From Perognathus longimembris pacificus (Eukaryota > Chordata > Mammalia > Rodentia > Heteromyidae): 64,000 nt of DNA. The notes beneath the pieces were generated by a model, which was given only the letters and a program-made list of their open reading frames with translations, ran no database searches and was not told where the DNA came from. This document shows, in pieces, positions 20,490-30,819 of the stretch (positions are counted from its first letter, which is position 1; every line of letters begins with the position of its first letter). The DNA lies in the NCBI RefSeq assembly GCF_023159225.1, contig NC_063167.1, positions 4,142,234 to 4,206,233 of the forward strand, in the 5' to 3' direction. The position numbers were made by a program, and so were the translations under genes.

Positions 20490-20850
20490 GAGACGTGTCA
20501 AGTGCGAGCGAGCGTGGGGGAGACAGGCCCCCCTCCCCGGGGAATCCCCCGCCCACGGGCCGCGGGAACTCCCTGCCAGCCCGCTGCGCGTTAGATGTGG
20601 CCCGGATGGACGAGGGGGTGGCTGCCGGGTCCCCCCCAGCCTGTCAGGGATCCGGCCCGGCCTGGCTGCTGTGCGAGCGCGGACCGTCCTCCGGGAGCAC
20701 CCACGGATCGTCCCGCCATGCGCCCTCTGGCTGGGCCTTCGCCCTCGGGGGTGGGGGGGGTTCCACGTGGCACGGGGTCCTCTCACGTGGGGCGGTGGGC
20801 AGCACGTGACCGCAACGCGTGCGGGACTGGCGTGGAGGATTAGGAATGGC
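20490..20850. other. CpG-rich block (candidate CpG island)
   Basis: Frequent CpG (GTGCGAGCGAGCG, GCGCGGACCG, ACGCGTGCGGG) in a GC-rich background, which is unusual where methylation-driven CpG loss dominates. It contains the three-E-box cluster at 20764-20808. Confidence 0.5.
20764..20808. promoter_or_regulatory. Three CACGTG E-boxes at about 20-bp spacing
   Basis: Perfect palindromic E-boxes at 20764-20769, 20784-20789 and 20803-20808. Start-to-start spacing of 20 and 19 bp is close to two helical turns. The last is GCACGTGACC, near the USF/MITF-family preference. Confidence 0.5.
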
Positions 20851-21255
20851 ACCCCAACATGGCACGAACTGGGTGGAGACCTAATGAGATGGGGCGCCTC
20901 TGTGTGGAGCCCCCCGGGGACGGACCTTACGATAATTGGGTCTTTGGTATCTTTTCTGGAAAGAAGACTATGGAGCATGAAGATACGTTCAAGGCCACGG
21001 GCTCCGATGTCTTCCTGAGCTTACAAGCTGGGGCTCGGAACGTCCCATTTTGTGTCAGCGTCTGGGCTTGCTGGATGATGGACGGGGCCCCTGGCCGGGG
21101 CCCCTGGCCGGGGTGGGGGGGCCCAGAAACGGGGGGGCCTGAGGGTTCATCTTCCCCACTCGGAGAGCACCAAGGGAAGGTCACAAGCTCCCCAGACTTC
21201 CAAACCCTCGCTCCCCGACTCCTCGGTCAGACTCACTCACGCAGAGAAAAGGCTA
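20851..21255. other. Unique sequence, no gene seen
   Basis: Moderately GC-rich with a duplicated GGCCGGGGCCCCT motif near 21090-21115. No repeat family was recognised. Confidence 0.4.
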
Positions 21256-21576
21256 CGCCGGGCACATCCGTCGCCGTAGCTAGTTGGGAGGCTGCGACCG
21301 GGAGGATCGCGATTGGAAGCTAGTCCTGGCCCAGAATTGGTGAGGTGTCCATCTCGACCAGTGAAGCTGGGGATGGTACCATGTGCTGGCGTCCCAGCTG
21401 TGTGGGAAGCCTAACCAGAATCACGATCTAGGCTGGCCCAGGCAACGAGGGAGACCCTGTGTAAACGTTCATGAGAGCAGGAAGGAGCCTGAGCGTAGTT
21501 GGAACGGTAGAATGCTTGCCTGGCAAGGAGCAGGCCCTTCACACCGCACCCCACCGCACAAAGGAAAACAAAAGCA
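21256..21576 (+). mobile_element. Old B1-like plus ID-like dimer (B1-dID type)
   Basis: A 7SL-like part (GCCGGGCACATCCGTCGCCG, GCTAGTTGGGAGGCTGCGAC) is followed by a tRNA-Ala/ID-like part (TAGAATGCTTGCCTGGCAAG) and an A-rich tail. There is no Geo part, consistent with an older rodent dimeric SINE. Confidence 0.6.
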
Positions 21577-21755
21577 AACGAGCCACTGCCTCGTAGGTCC
21601 GCCCATCGGCGACCGTGCAATCTAAGGAGCAGAATAGCCGGCACCCGGTGCAGGCGCGCGGCGTGGGGGCCGCAGGCCACGGAGAGGGAGGGTGTGCTTC
21701 TCCGTGTCGGGGTCAGAACCACGCTTGGAGCCATTCCTGAGTGGTTTGTTTTCTG

Positions 21756-21976
21756 GTGCTGGTCCTGGGGCTTGAACTCAGGGCATGGGCGCTGCCCCTG
21801 AGTTTTATTGCTCAAGGCTTGAGCCACGCACTGCTCCACTTCCAGCTTTTTTAGGTGGTTCCTTGGAGATAAGAGTCTTACGGACTTTTCTGCCGGGGCT
21901 GGCTTCGAACCACGATCCTCAGATCGCAGCCTCTGGAGTAGCTGGGACGGTGACAGGCGTGAGCCCCCAGGCCCAG
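21756..21976 (-). mobile_element. B1-like/Geo composite SINE
   Basis: Inverted copy from GTGCTGGTCCTGGGGCTTGA to GAGCCCCCAGGCCCAG. Part of the Geo segment is deleted (TTATTGCTCAAGGCTTGAGC). Confidence 0.85.
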
Positions 21977-22849
21977 TCCTGAGGTTTCCTCGTTCCCTTC
22001 CCAGCCACTCCAGTCTCCGCTCTAGAAATCGGCGTGCGGCCTGGCCCGACGCCCCATTTCTGTTCTGTCTGCCCAGTAGCAGGAGCTCCCTGGGAAGCTG
22101 ACGAAGATCACCGGTGGCAGGTGTCACCTTCGCACCGCCCCACGGGGCCCGGGGGGGGGCGGGGCAGAGCTGACCCCTGACTGCAGGGTGGCTCTTCACA
22201 ATCCCCGGCCTCCAGGCCCGGAGCCCCGGGTGCCTGCGTCCGCGGCCGAACCCAGCGCCTCTGCTGCATTCTCCACCTGGAGTTTTCTCTGGTCCGGGCC
22301 ATTCTAGAAGGTTCTTGGTGATCTCTGCCTGTCACTCTCCCGATCAGGGCCGGTGACAGTGTGCTGGGGACATGGCAGCATGTCGCTGGCTGGAGGGGGA
22401 CGCTTGGCGCTGGAATTGTGAGCTGTGGGAGGGAGGCCCTGGGGTCTTCTATGAGCCTGGAGCCGCGGGGGCCTGCAAGGAGGGCTTCACTGTGGAGGGC
22501 CCCTCCTCAGCCAGTCCACGATCGGGGGGCGGGGAGAGCTTCAGGTGCCCCCACCCCATTCCCAGTCAGAATTGCTGCAGACTGCAGGCAATCAGCAACT
22601 GGTGAGAAAACCGTGAGCCGAGTCTATTTGTTCTGCCGCTGAGCAAACAAGCTTCCATGTCTCATCAAGATAGCAACTTCAACCTTGAAACCAGACTGCC
22701 ACCCCAAGAAGCTCAGCTCTACGCACCCAAGCATCGGGGTCCCCTCCCCAGTGCCCCATTAGCTCTGCTACGCCTGCGGTCCCCGACCCCAGGGCTGCTG
22801 GGGACAGTCTTGACAATACCGTCTCAGAAGACTCCCGCTCCATTTACTC
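21977..22849. other. GC-rich unique sequence, no gene seen
   Basis: Contains a 3-unit heat-shock-element-like motif at 22302-22314 and a G run at 22150. No repeat family was recognised. Confidence 0.4.
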
Positions 22850-23035
22850 TCTCCCTCCATTTACTCTCTCCCTCCTCCCCTCCCCCCTCCTCCCCCTCCT
22901 CCCACCTCCTCTCCTCTTCTCCCCCCTCCACTTCCCTCTCCCCTCCCCTTCCCTCTCCTCTCCTCTCCTCTCCTCTCCTCTCCTCTCCTCTCCTCTCCTC
23001 TCCTCTCCTCTCCTCTCCTCTCCTCTCTTCTTTCT
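22850..23035. repeat. Pyrimidine tract ending in (TCTCC)n
   Basis: Irregular CTCC/CCCT sequence passes into about 17 perfect TCTCC units (22945-23029). It abuts the tail side of the following minus-strand SINE. Confidence 0.95.
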
Positions 23036-23261
23036 TTGGTTCTGGAGCTTGAACTCAGGGCCTGGGCACTGTCCCCGAGCTTCTTTTACTCAATGCTAGA
23101 ACTCTACCACTTGAGCCACAGCCTCACTTTGGGCTTTTCTGCTGATTCATTGGAGATGGGAATCTCATGGACTTTGCTGTCCGGGCTGGCTTTAAACCTC
23201 CATCCGAAAGTCTCGGCCTCCCGAGTAGCCGGGGTTACGGGCGTGAGCCGCCAGGCCCAGC
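23036..23261 (-). mobile_element. B1-like/Geo composite SINE
   Basis: Inverted copy from GGTTCTGGAGCTTGAACTCA to GAGCCGCCAGGCCCAGCC. Confidence 0.85.
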
Positions 23262-24135
23262 CTACGCCCTTTCTGTTTGCCACATGAACATGTGTAGCGT
23301 TTGTGATTTCAGACTCTGCAGTGGCAGGCGGTGGTGCTTTTCTCGCTGAGCTTTTGGGGAGCTGGTAGCTAGGCTCCCCATATCCCCATGGCCGCAGCCC
23401 CATGCCAGTTACCTGCAGGAGGCGGTTCTGCTCAGAAGCCATCGATGTGGCCCCGAGGCGCATGCGTTGGGGTGTTCAGAACTGAGGGGATTGCTTAGGA
23501 CCTAGTGACCTAGAATGCTCTCCAAAGACACAGATGGGAGAGGCTTGATCCCCAGCTTGGTGCTCTTGGATTCTCTAGAAGGGGGAGCCTGCCAGGTCTT
23601 AGGTCATTGAGAGTGTGGCGTGAATGGGGGTTGCGGGCCCCAGCCCCTCCTTCCTGTCTTTTCTCTTTCTGGCCCTGAGAGGAGCAGTGTTTGTTCTGCC
23701 TTATACTCCCACCATAATGAACGGTTCCACAGGATGGCCCTTCCCCTGGGGCCCCTGGGCGGGGGCGGGCTTGCTCCCCGCCTGCTGTGCACAGAGATGG
23801 GGCTCCACGTTGCTCCGCGGGGCTGTGTGGGGGCCCTCGGCCGCCACTGCCTGTCAGCAATGCTTCTGTGCTCAGGACGAGGGCAGGTCTGGGGCCCCAC
23901 CGGGCGCAGACGATGACCAGTCAGCCCTTGCGGGGTGGGAGCCTGCCTTTCCAGGGATGGTTCTGGACGTGGCAGTGGTGAACTGTGCTCTGGCTGGGCC
24001 CCGTTGGGCTGACGCGGCCCCCAGGGCGGGGGGGCGTCGTTTCCCACGGCTGGCAGGGGTGGGCACCTGAGCCGCAGCTTCCTTTGGCCCTTCCGTGTCA
24101 GCTGCTTTTCCTCTCCGCTCAGCCACGAGGGGACG
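23262..24135. other. GC-rich unique sequence, no gene seen
   Basis: Overlapping frames on both strands at 23510-24070; none has a recognised domain, and plus and minus frames of similar length coexist. Confidence 0.4.
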
Positions 24136-24339
24136 CTTCCATGTGCAGGCTTCCTTCCTTTCCCCCTTTCCTTCCTTCTTATCCGCTTCCATGTGCAGGC
24201 TTCCTTCCTTTTCCCCCTTTCCTTCCTTCTTATCCGCTTCCATGTGCAGGCTTCCTTCCTTTTCCCCCTTTCCTTCCTTCTTATCCACTTCCATGTGCAG
24301 GCTTCCTTCCTTTTCCCCCCTTTCCTTCCTTCTTATCCA
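24136..24339. repeat. 51-bp minisatellite, 4 copies
   Basis: Four copies (24136, 24186, 24237, 24288) of a pyrimidine-rich unit starting CTTCCATGTGCAGGCTTCC. Unit lengths are 50, 51, 51 and 52 bp. On the minus strand the unit is 17 codons long and stop-free (MEADKKEGKGEKEGSLH), but it also sits in plus-strand frames, so I treat it as noncoding. Confidence 0.95.
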
Positions 24340-24627
24340 TTAAAAAAAAAAATATCAAAACCACCCACCCCACAGCGTGGGCAGAAGAGAGAAAAGACAA
24401 AAGGGGCGGGAGGAGAATCGGGGTGATGGGGACCTTGGGCGGCGGCGTGCGGGCTCAAGGACGAGCATGTCCACGCCCGGTTGGGAGGTCGTGCTGCCTG
24501 GCGTCCCGTGGCACTGTCCACGTCACGCTTATGTCTCTGGGGACGCTGAATCACCTTACGTTCTCCTGGTAGGGTGAGCAATGCACGTGAAGGTACTCAG
24601 AGAGGAAAGAGACAGCGATCACACACA

Positions 24628-24820
24628 TCTTTTATTATAGTCCGTTGCTCCACTTGTTCTACCTTTACTCGTGCTTACTGTTATCAGCCTCTTACTGTAC
24701 CTAATCTGTACATCGAATCTTATCACAGATGGGAATGCATAGGAAGAAACATAAATAGGGGTGAGCTTGGTCTTTGGTCTCAATCACCCCCTGAGGGACT
24801 TGAGATAGGTCTGTTGGGAA
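24628..24820 (+). mobile_element. Tigger-like (TcMar) DNA transposon remnant
   Basis: TTTTATTATAGTCCGTTGCT, CCTCTTACTGTACCTAATCT, CATAGGAAGAAACATAAATA and GGTGAGCTTGGTCTTTGGTC correspond in order to the 3' part of the Tigger1 consensus as I remember it. No terminal inverted repeat or transposase remains. Confidence 0.6.
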
Positions 24821-25461
24821 GGGGGGGGCTCCTGGATGTCAGAACCCCAGTTATGTGCCACGGAATTATCTGTAGTCCATCCTGCCTGGGCAGCGTGTCT
24901 CTCCCGTCCCCCGTTTGGTGTGGTGAAGCCACGGGACAATGTTGAACACCGAGTTTTCAGAAGAGCCTGCGCTCTCGTTCCCCCTGCAGAGGAGAGGGAG
25001 ACAGGTGCAGCAGCAGGGAGCCGTTTCATTCTGGTTCTGGGCTGGTGGGGATCAACACGGCCACGCCGCTCGCCACGCCGCTCGCCAAGCACCCGTCCCC
25101 CAGGCAGGGGCGGGCCGAGCCGCAGTAGGTGGGGTCTTGCAATTGAGGTTCCGGGATACTCTTCTCTCTCTGTTCCTTCCCCTTAGTTCAGAGACAGGCG
25201 ATGCCTCCAGCAGCTGTAGTTACGGTGGGATATGAGAACCAGTGTTGTAACTACCCACATGATCCACGAGATCCTGGAACGTTTTGGTCTCGCGCTCGTG
25301 AAGCCTTTGTGGAATGAAATGTGAAATCGCCCTCTGGGACGGGTTCGTGTGATTTCCCCAGCGGGGCAGGAAAAGCATGGGAGGAGTCTTCGTGGCTAAG
25401 CTCTTAGACAACAACTGTGAAGCAAACAGGAAAAGCCATGACCGCAAGAGACAACCCACCC
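24821..25461. other. Unique sequence, no gene seen
   Basis: Mixed composition; includes a CCACGCCGCTCG tandem duplication at 25061-25085. No repeat family was recognised. Confidence 0.4.
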
Positions 25462-25692
25462 CCAGCCTCACGCCCGGAATCCTAGTTACACACGAGGCTG
25501 AGATCTGAGGATCAGGACTCCAAGTCAGCCTGGGCAGGAAAGTCCGTGAGACTCCGATCTCCAAGGAACTACCAAAAGAGCCAAGAAGTGGAGCTGTGGC
25601 CCAAGTGGTAGAGCACCAGTCCTGAGCAGGGGAAAAAAAAAAAAAGCAAAAGGACCACACCCCGGCCCTGAGTTCAAGTCTCAGTACTGGCC
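25462..25692 (+). mobile_element. B1-like/Geo composite SINE
   Basis: Plus-strand copy with an A run inside the Geo part (25630-25645) and end GAGTTCAAGTCTCAGTACTG. Confidence 0.9.
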
Positions 25693-26099
25693 TAAAGAAC
25701 AAAGAAGCAAAACACCTGAAAAACAACTGTAGTGAGAACCATGTATTCATTTGGATAAATATAAAATGGGAAGACACAAGAGGGGGGGAGGGGCCATTGC
25801 TGTTTCTGCTGTGTGTCTATATGCATCCCTAAGGAAATTAGTAGTGTCCTCCGGTCTCTCCACCCTGGCGATGGGATGCTGGCCTTGGAAAGACAAAGTG
25901 TCTGTGCACGGCCCTTCCCTGTGTTTCCTGAAGCCTTGTTCGCCCGGCGTGGGTGCATCCGTTGCTAGTGCTGTCTTGGCGCCGTGGATGCTTTTCGGGG
26001 ATAAACCTTGCAATGTGGGTTGTGGGTCTGAGATCCCCTGGACAGGTACAGCCGAGAACAGAAAAATGTGATCTTTCCAGGGTGCTTACCTCCTATTAA

Positions 26100-26640
26100 T
26101 AAAAGGAGGGGGGGGAAAAGAGCCAACTAGATTAGTCTTGGGAAGCCAAGTGCCTTATGAATCAGCTTTCCTTGCTCCCAAAATAACTTGCTTGAAATTT
26201 ATGGGTCCCCTAAGTTCTGCTGAGTTTTTATATTGTTTACTTTCCCCTCCAAAAAAAAAAAATCTCCAATAATTCACAGGTGGGTGGTACGGTGACTCGA
26301 TGGATAATTTGAAATGAGAAATGGACAGCGGGCGAGATTTCCTTCCAGGGGGTCAGGGCTGGGGTGACTCCCTCAGACGAACGGCGCTGGATTAATAACC
26401 CGCCGCTGCTTGGGTATTCATAGCCGCTTCCCTCGGAACGCTGGGCCAGTCCCCACTTTTATGTCCTGCTCAACACTGTAAAGCTGAGATGGTTTCATTG
26501 CAGCTCTGCGCGTAATGAGATGCACAAGGGCCGCTTCTGCCCATTAATCAGCGTTCGGGGGAAGTTTCTGGAAGCCTGACCTATCGCTGCGGCAGCTGAG
26601 CTGAATGCAATGATTTCTTCCCGTGGTGGTTGGTGCTGCA
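26100..26640. other. AT-rich repeat-free island, strong candidate conserved noncoding element
   Basis: About 540 bp without any repeat signature, rich in TAAT/ATTA cores (TGGATTAATAACCC, CCCATTAATCAGCG, GATGGATAATTTGAAATGAG) together with CpGs. The mixture resembles developmental enhancers. Flanks are G-run-rich and repeat-rich. Confidence 0.35.
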
Positions 26641-26800
26641 GGTCCTGAGCTGCCTCTGGCAGCCTGGGCGCCCCCCCCCCCACCCCCCAGCTTTCTTGGG
26701 GTGGGAGCTCCAGGAGGAGGAGGGATGGTCCTGTCTCCAGGGGCACAGGCCGCAGTGAAAGGCCCCTTGCACGGGGGGGGGGGGGGGGGGGGAGGGGGGA
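26641..26800. repeat. Poly-C and poly-G runs
   Basis: A 10-C run lies near 26671-26680 and a run of about 22 G at 26771-26792 just before the next SINE. Confidence 0.9.
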
Positions 26801-26802
26801 GG

Positions 26803-27004
26803 TGTGCGGGTGAGGCTCACACCTGTAATTCCAGCTACTCAGGAGGCTGGGCTCGTGGGGTGGAGCCAGACCGAGTAGAAAATTCCATTAACCACCCAAA
26901 AGCTGGCAGTGGAAGCGTGGCTCAAGTGGTACAGCACCAGTCTTGAGCAAAAAAAAAGTGAAGAGACAGAGCCCAGGCCCTAAGTTCAAGCCCAGTGCCA
27001 GCCT
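26803..27004 (+). mobile_element. B1-like/Geo composite SINE, internally shortened
   Basis: GTGAGGCTCACACCTGTAAT to AAGTTCAAGCCCAGTGCC. The linker and the left-part 3' half are reduced to TTCCATTAACCACCC. Confidence 0.8.
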
Positions 27005-28085
27005 TTAAAGAGTGTGTGGCAGGGAGGGGGTCTCGCAGGGCCTTGGGGTGTACCCTGACTCCGTTTGTTCCTGGATTGCCTATTATGGCCCCTGCGGTTT
27101 TTGGAGGGTGGGTGGCTAGAGCGTCTCTCAGTGCTGGCCTGGGGGGGGGGGCGTCCTGGAGGGCTGGGGGAGGGGCCTGAGAGCCGGGGTGTCCGTGGGG
27201 GGCTGGAGGGGGATGGTGACTCTGGAAAGCGCGTTTGGGATTCCCGCTCCCTCTGTTCCCCCTGCTAGATCCAGAAATAAGCCATCCCCGGACCGTGGGG
27301 TTTGGCGCTCTTTGTGGGGAGGGCTCCATAATGGGGTGATATGGGCGGTCGGGATTGAGAGCGCCCCATTTTTGTTAGCATAAATGTGCACCCCCACCGG
27401 GACTTGCCCTTGTGCTGGGGGTGGGGGTGGGGAGGCGATCCGTATCCTGCCTGAGAGTCGTTTGTTCCTGGGGGGGGGGGGGGGGAGTGTGCGATTCTGG
27501 AGTTTTCCAGCCTCCTTCAATGGCTAGACAAGAGGGGGGGGTCATGAGCTGAGGGGTGGAGGCCACAGCCCTGCCTGCCCCAGCCGGGGTCGGGGAGGGA
27601 GTGGGGGGGAAGCTGCTTTGAGGATCCATATCTGCAATGAAGCCTGCAGCCTGGAGGGGGCGCCCTGCTCAGCGCCCACGGGCCCGGTGTGGGGGGGGGG
27701 GGCGGACAGAGGGAGCTTTGGATGTGTATTCCATCCAGTGACCTGGAGATGGACCGCTGCCCGGTGATATCTTCTTATCTGTTCTTGGAATCCCGTCCTT
27801 GCTTGGGCGCATGCTGCCGGAGCGCTAAGCCACCTGGGTTTTGGGGTGGTGGTAGATACGGGGGTTCCCAGGCGGGCAGGATTTGAGCCGGATTCCAGAA
27901 GATGGAGAAAGCCCCGCCAGGGCATGCGTGCCGGTGGACTGAGGGGGGAAATGGCAAGACCCCTGCGTGGCATGGGTTTAGTCTGAAGGGGAGGCTAGCC
28001 GGTCTTTACTGCGGGTGCCTCCGTGGCCCCCATTTGTCTGGGGAAGTTAGAAAGGCTGGGATGCTGAGAGCACCCCCCCCCCCCC
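27005..28085. other. G-rich unique sequence, no gene seen
   Basis: Several G runs of 9-14 (27141, 27471, 27692) and a C run at 28073-28085. Frames on both strands are proline- or glycine-rich shadows of the G runs. Confidence 0.45.
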
Positions 28086-28314
28086 GTTGGTGGGTAGTGA
28101 GGCTCGACCTCAGGGCCTGGGTGCTGTCCCTGAGCTCTTCGTGCTCAAGGCCCTCTACCGTGTGAGCCACCGCTCCACTTCTGGTTTTTGAGTGGTTAAC
28201 TGGAGATAAGAGTCTCCCAGGGACGGTTCAGCCCAGGCTGGCTTTGAACTGCAATCCTAGGATCTCAGCCTCCTGAGTAGCTCGGATGACAGGCGTGAGC
28301 CCCTGGCGCCCAGC
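28086..28314 (-). mobile_element. B1-like/Geo composite SINE
   Basis: Inverted copy from TTGGTGGGTAGTGAGGCTCG to GAGCCCCTGGCGCCCAGC. Confidence 0.85.
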
Positions 28315-28389
28315 CCCTTTGACAACGTTCATGTGTTCACTTCAGCTCTGCTGCTGAGAGGTGCATTTACGACCGGCCAGAGGTACTCA

Positions 28390-28391
28390 GG

Positions 28392-28442
<51 letters not shown>

Positions 28443-28445
28443 ACA
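28390..28445. repeat. (CA)n microsatellite
   Basis: ACACACGCGCGCACAC passing into perfect CA units. Confidence 0.95.
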
Positions 28446-28887
28446 GGACACTTTTCTGAGTCCAAGTTTACGGCAGAAACGAAGCCTAGGAGAACAAGTA
28501 CGTGCTGTCAACCAGCAACTAAAGGGTTGTCAAGACCCTGCCCTGTCTCACCTGTAGACTTGAGAATTAGTGCGTCTGTGGGTGGAGCAGCTGGAGGTCA
28601 GGGTCGACTGGCACGGGCCCTGAGAACCGCCAGGCGCTCGGCCCAGGGGCCCCTGGGAGGGGACTTCCCCGCCCCCCCGCGGCTGCCGCTGCGGGTGGTT
28701 TGCTGCAGCAGGGTTCCCCATCGGAAGGCTATTGTTTTCCCCGGGCGGGCTGGCGTCCCCCTTGTCCTAACGCCTGCTCCCTGTCGGGCAGCTCTGCAGA
28801 CACACTGGTGTGGCCGTGGGTCGTTTCTGTCACCACCGCCCGGCTTTGAAGCCCGTCTTCTTGTCCTTTCTTTCCTCCCCGGGCGGG

Positions 28888-28888
<1 letters not shown>
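28446..28888. other. GC-rich unique sequence, no gene seen
   Basis: No repeat family was recognised. The plus-strand frame 28527-28991 runs into the (GT)n tract and is not supported as coding. Confidence 0.4.

Positions 28889-28935
<47 letters not shown>
28889..28935. repeat. (GT)n microsatellite
   Basis: About 22 perfect GT units. Confidence 0.95.
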
Positions 28936-28936
<1 letters not shown>

Positions 28937-29059
28937 TAGTGCCTTCCCACGCGCTCAGCAAGCCTTTGGACAGTCGGTGGTCTGGTATTAGGCGCTGTCG
29001 TTCTTCCTGGCCCGGCCGGAGCGGTGCTCTGAAGCTGTACTGCTTCGTCCTGTGCTGAG

Positions 29060-29240
29060 GATTGCTAGACGCTCCATTCTGGTCTCAAGCTTGGTAGGAA
29101 GGAGCTCTACCCCTTGGGCCACGCCCCCCAGTCCTTTTGCTTTCAGCTTGGATAGAGTCTCCAACTAGCTTTGGCCAGGCTGGCCGTGAACCACAGGCAT
29201 TCTGTCTCTGACTCCCTAGTAGCTAGTGACCTAGTGACCA
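29060..29240 (-). mobile_element. Old ID-like/B1-like SINE, probable
   Basis: Inverted pieces GAGCTCTACCCCTTGGGCCA and GGCCAGGCTGGCCGTGAACC point to a decayed dimer without a Geo part. Confidence 0.5.
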
Positions 29241-29454
29241 ACTGCCTCTCACAGGCCCTGCCACCACGAGGACAACAAGGACATCGGTGTGCTTGCTGTT
29301 GGGGTAATCCTTACCTTTCTATACAATCAAGGCCTCAACTAGCAATCTGCACTGACGAGTCTGGAAGCTCCTGGTGACTTTGCAGATACCAGAAAAACAC
29401 TTCCCTTTCTTTTTACATAAATTATGACTGAGCAATTCAACTCTAGAGTAATGG

Positions 29455-29583
29455 TCCTCCTCCTCCTCCTCCTCCTCTTCCTCCTCCTTCTCCTCCTCCT
29501 CCTCCTCCTCCTCCTCCTCTTCCTCCCCCTTCTCCTCCTCCTCCTCCTCCCCCTCTTCCTCCTCCTCCTCCTTCTTCTTCTCT
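29455..29583. repeat. (TCC)n pyrimidine tract
   Basis: TCC/CTT/CCC units, fully pyrimidine on the plus strand for nearly 130 bp. Confidence 0.95.
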
Positions 29584-29649
29584 GCAATCCTGGAGTTTAA
29601 ACTTAGTGTCTTTTGACTGCTAGACATCCACACCTCCAGAGCTAGAGTT

Positions 29650-29890
29650 AGAGCTATTTTTCAGATAGGGTCTTGTTTCATTGGCTGGGGCTGGCCTTGG
29701 AGCATAATCCTCTTACCTACAATCTCTCCCATACAGCTGAGATCATAGCTGTGTTCTACCACACCCAGCTTATTGATTGAGATGAGGTCTCATTAACGCT
29801 TGCCCAGGCTGGTTTCAAACCGTAGTTCTCCTAGTCTCTACCTTTCATGTAGTTGGGATGCTGGAAAAGAGCTCCATGCCCAGTGAGTGA
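29650..29890 (-). mobile_element. Two decayed B1-like monomers
   Basis: Inverted motifs TAGGGTCTTGTTTCATTGGC, GCTGGCCTTGGAGCATAATC and GCCCAGGCTGGTTTCAAACC indicate two tandem 7SL-like units. Confidence 0.55.
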
Positions 29891-29946
29891 TAGCTCCGGA
29901 TTTTCTTGGTCTCAGGACCTCTTAACACTGTTACAAGTTGTTTAGA

Positions 29947-30360
29947 AGCCAGGTACCAATCTCACATTTATAATCCTAGCTACTCAGGAGGTTGAGACCA
30001 GAGGGTCCTGGTTCAAAGCCAGAAAAGCCCAGCAGAAAAGCCCATGACAATCCATCTACAAAATAACCAGCAAAAAGCCAGGCCGGAGGTATGATTCAAG
30101 TAGTAGAGTCCCAATCAAATGAGCCATGGAAGGGCTGGGGATATGGCCTAGTGGCAAGAGTGCTTGCCTCGTATACATGAGGCCCTGGGTTCGATTCCTC
30201 AGCACCACATATACAGAAAATGGCCAGAAGTGGCGCTGTGGCTCAAGTGAGCAAAAAAGAAGCCAGGGACAGTGCTCAGGCCCTGAGTTCACAACCTAGG
30301 ACTGGCCAAAAAAAAAAAAAAGAGCCAAGGAAGTTCGAGGCCCCTAGTTCAAACTCTGAT
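29947..30360 (+). mobile_element. B1-like/Geo composite SINE split by IDL-Geo
   Basis: The left part and linker lie at 29947-30120 and the Geo end resumes at 30334 (GTTCGAGGCCCCTAGTTCAA). The insert is flanked by GAGCCATGGAAG (30121-30132) and GAGCCAAGGAAG (30322-30333), a target duplication with one mismatch. Confidence 0.8.
30133..30321 (+). mobile_element. IDL-Geo SINE, nested, with Geo deletion
   Basis: Starts GGCTGGGGATATGGCC (pol III box A region TGGCCTAGTGGCA, box B GGTTCGATTCC) and ends in 13 A. The Geo part lacks about 20 bp after GGCTCAAGT, where other copies have GGCAGAGTGCTAGCC. Confidence 0.9.
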
Positions 30361-30540
30361 GCTGACAGATGCACATACACAAAGCCATTGAGGCCCCAGA
30401 GGCCTTCGGCTTATGAGTTATATATTGCATTAGACAGTGAAACCGAGAAATTATTAAAATATGTGTCGACTCATTATAACAACAGTAAGAAAATCATTTC
30501 AGTGGAAGCATAGGTGCGTTATAATTTAATAAAATATAGC

Positions 30541-30790
30541 TACTTCCCCCCCCCCCCAAACAAGATAAATTTAGTGAGCAGAGTAACATTGGTTTGCATC
30601 TTTGCGGATTTCTCTCACATTTGGCTCTAGGAGAGACAGCTAGAGTCTCCTATCTGTTTCTGACTTGAGTTTGTTTTCAGATGGTGAAGCAGAAACCAGT
30701 TGAACTCCGCACAGATGTGTTACCGGAGCGGTATTTTGATGGCTGTTTCAGACAACTGTGAATATCCTCCTTGGATGCGGTACCAAAGCC
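30541..30790. other. Unique sequence with a poly-C run, no gene seen
   Basis: A run of about 11 C lies at 30547-30557. Nothing else was recognised. Confidence 0.4.
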
Positions 30791-30819
30791 TTGCGCTAGT
30801 CAGGTTCCCGGCCCTGTGA

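Noticed and set aside
19760..20980. Possible coding exons in a CpG-rich stretch
   Set aside because: Frames of similar size on both strands, no conserved domain, no clear splice-bounded exon; composition alone explains the openness.
21411..22199. A 262-codon minus-strand frame
   Set aside because: It is assembled from an old B1/ID SINE and a B1-like/Geo SINE; the readable middle is SINE translation.
27128..27973. Proline-rich minus-strand frames
   Set aside because: They follow the G runs of this GC-rich stretch and have no domains.
30133..30210. tRNA gene candidate from box A and box B sequences
   Set aside because: The match is the ID-like part of a SINE with A tail and target duplications; it lacks a foldable anticodon arm. 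The same holds for the other IDL copies.
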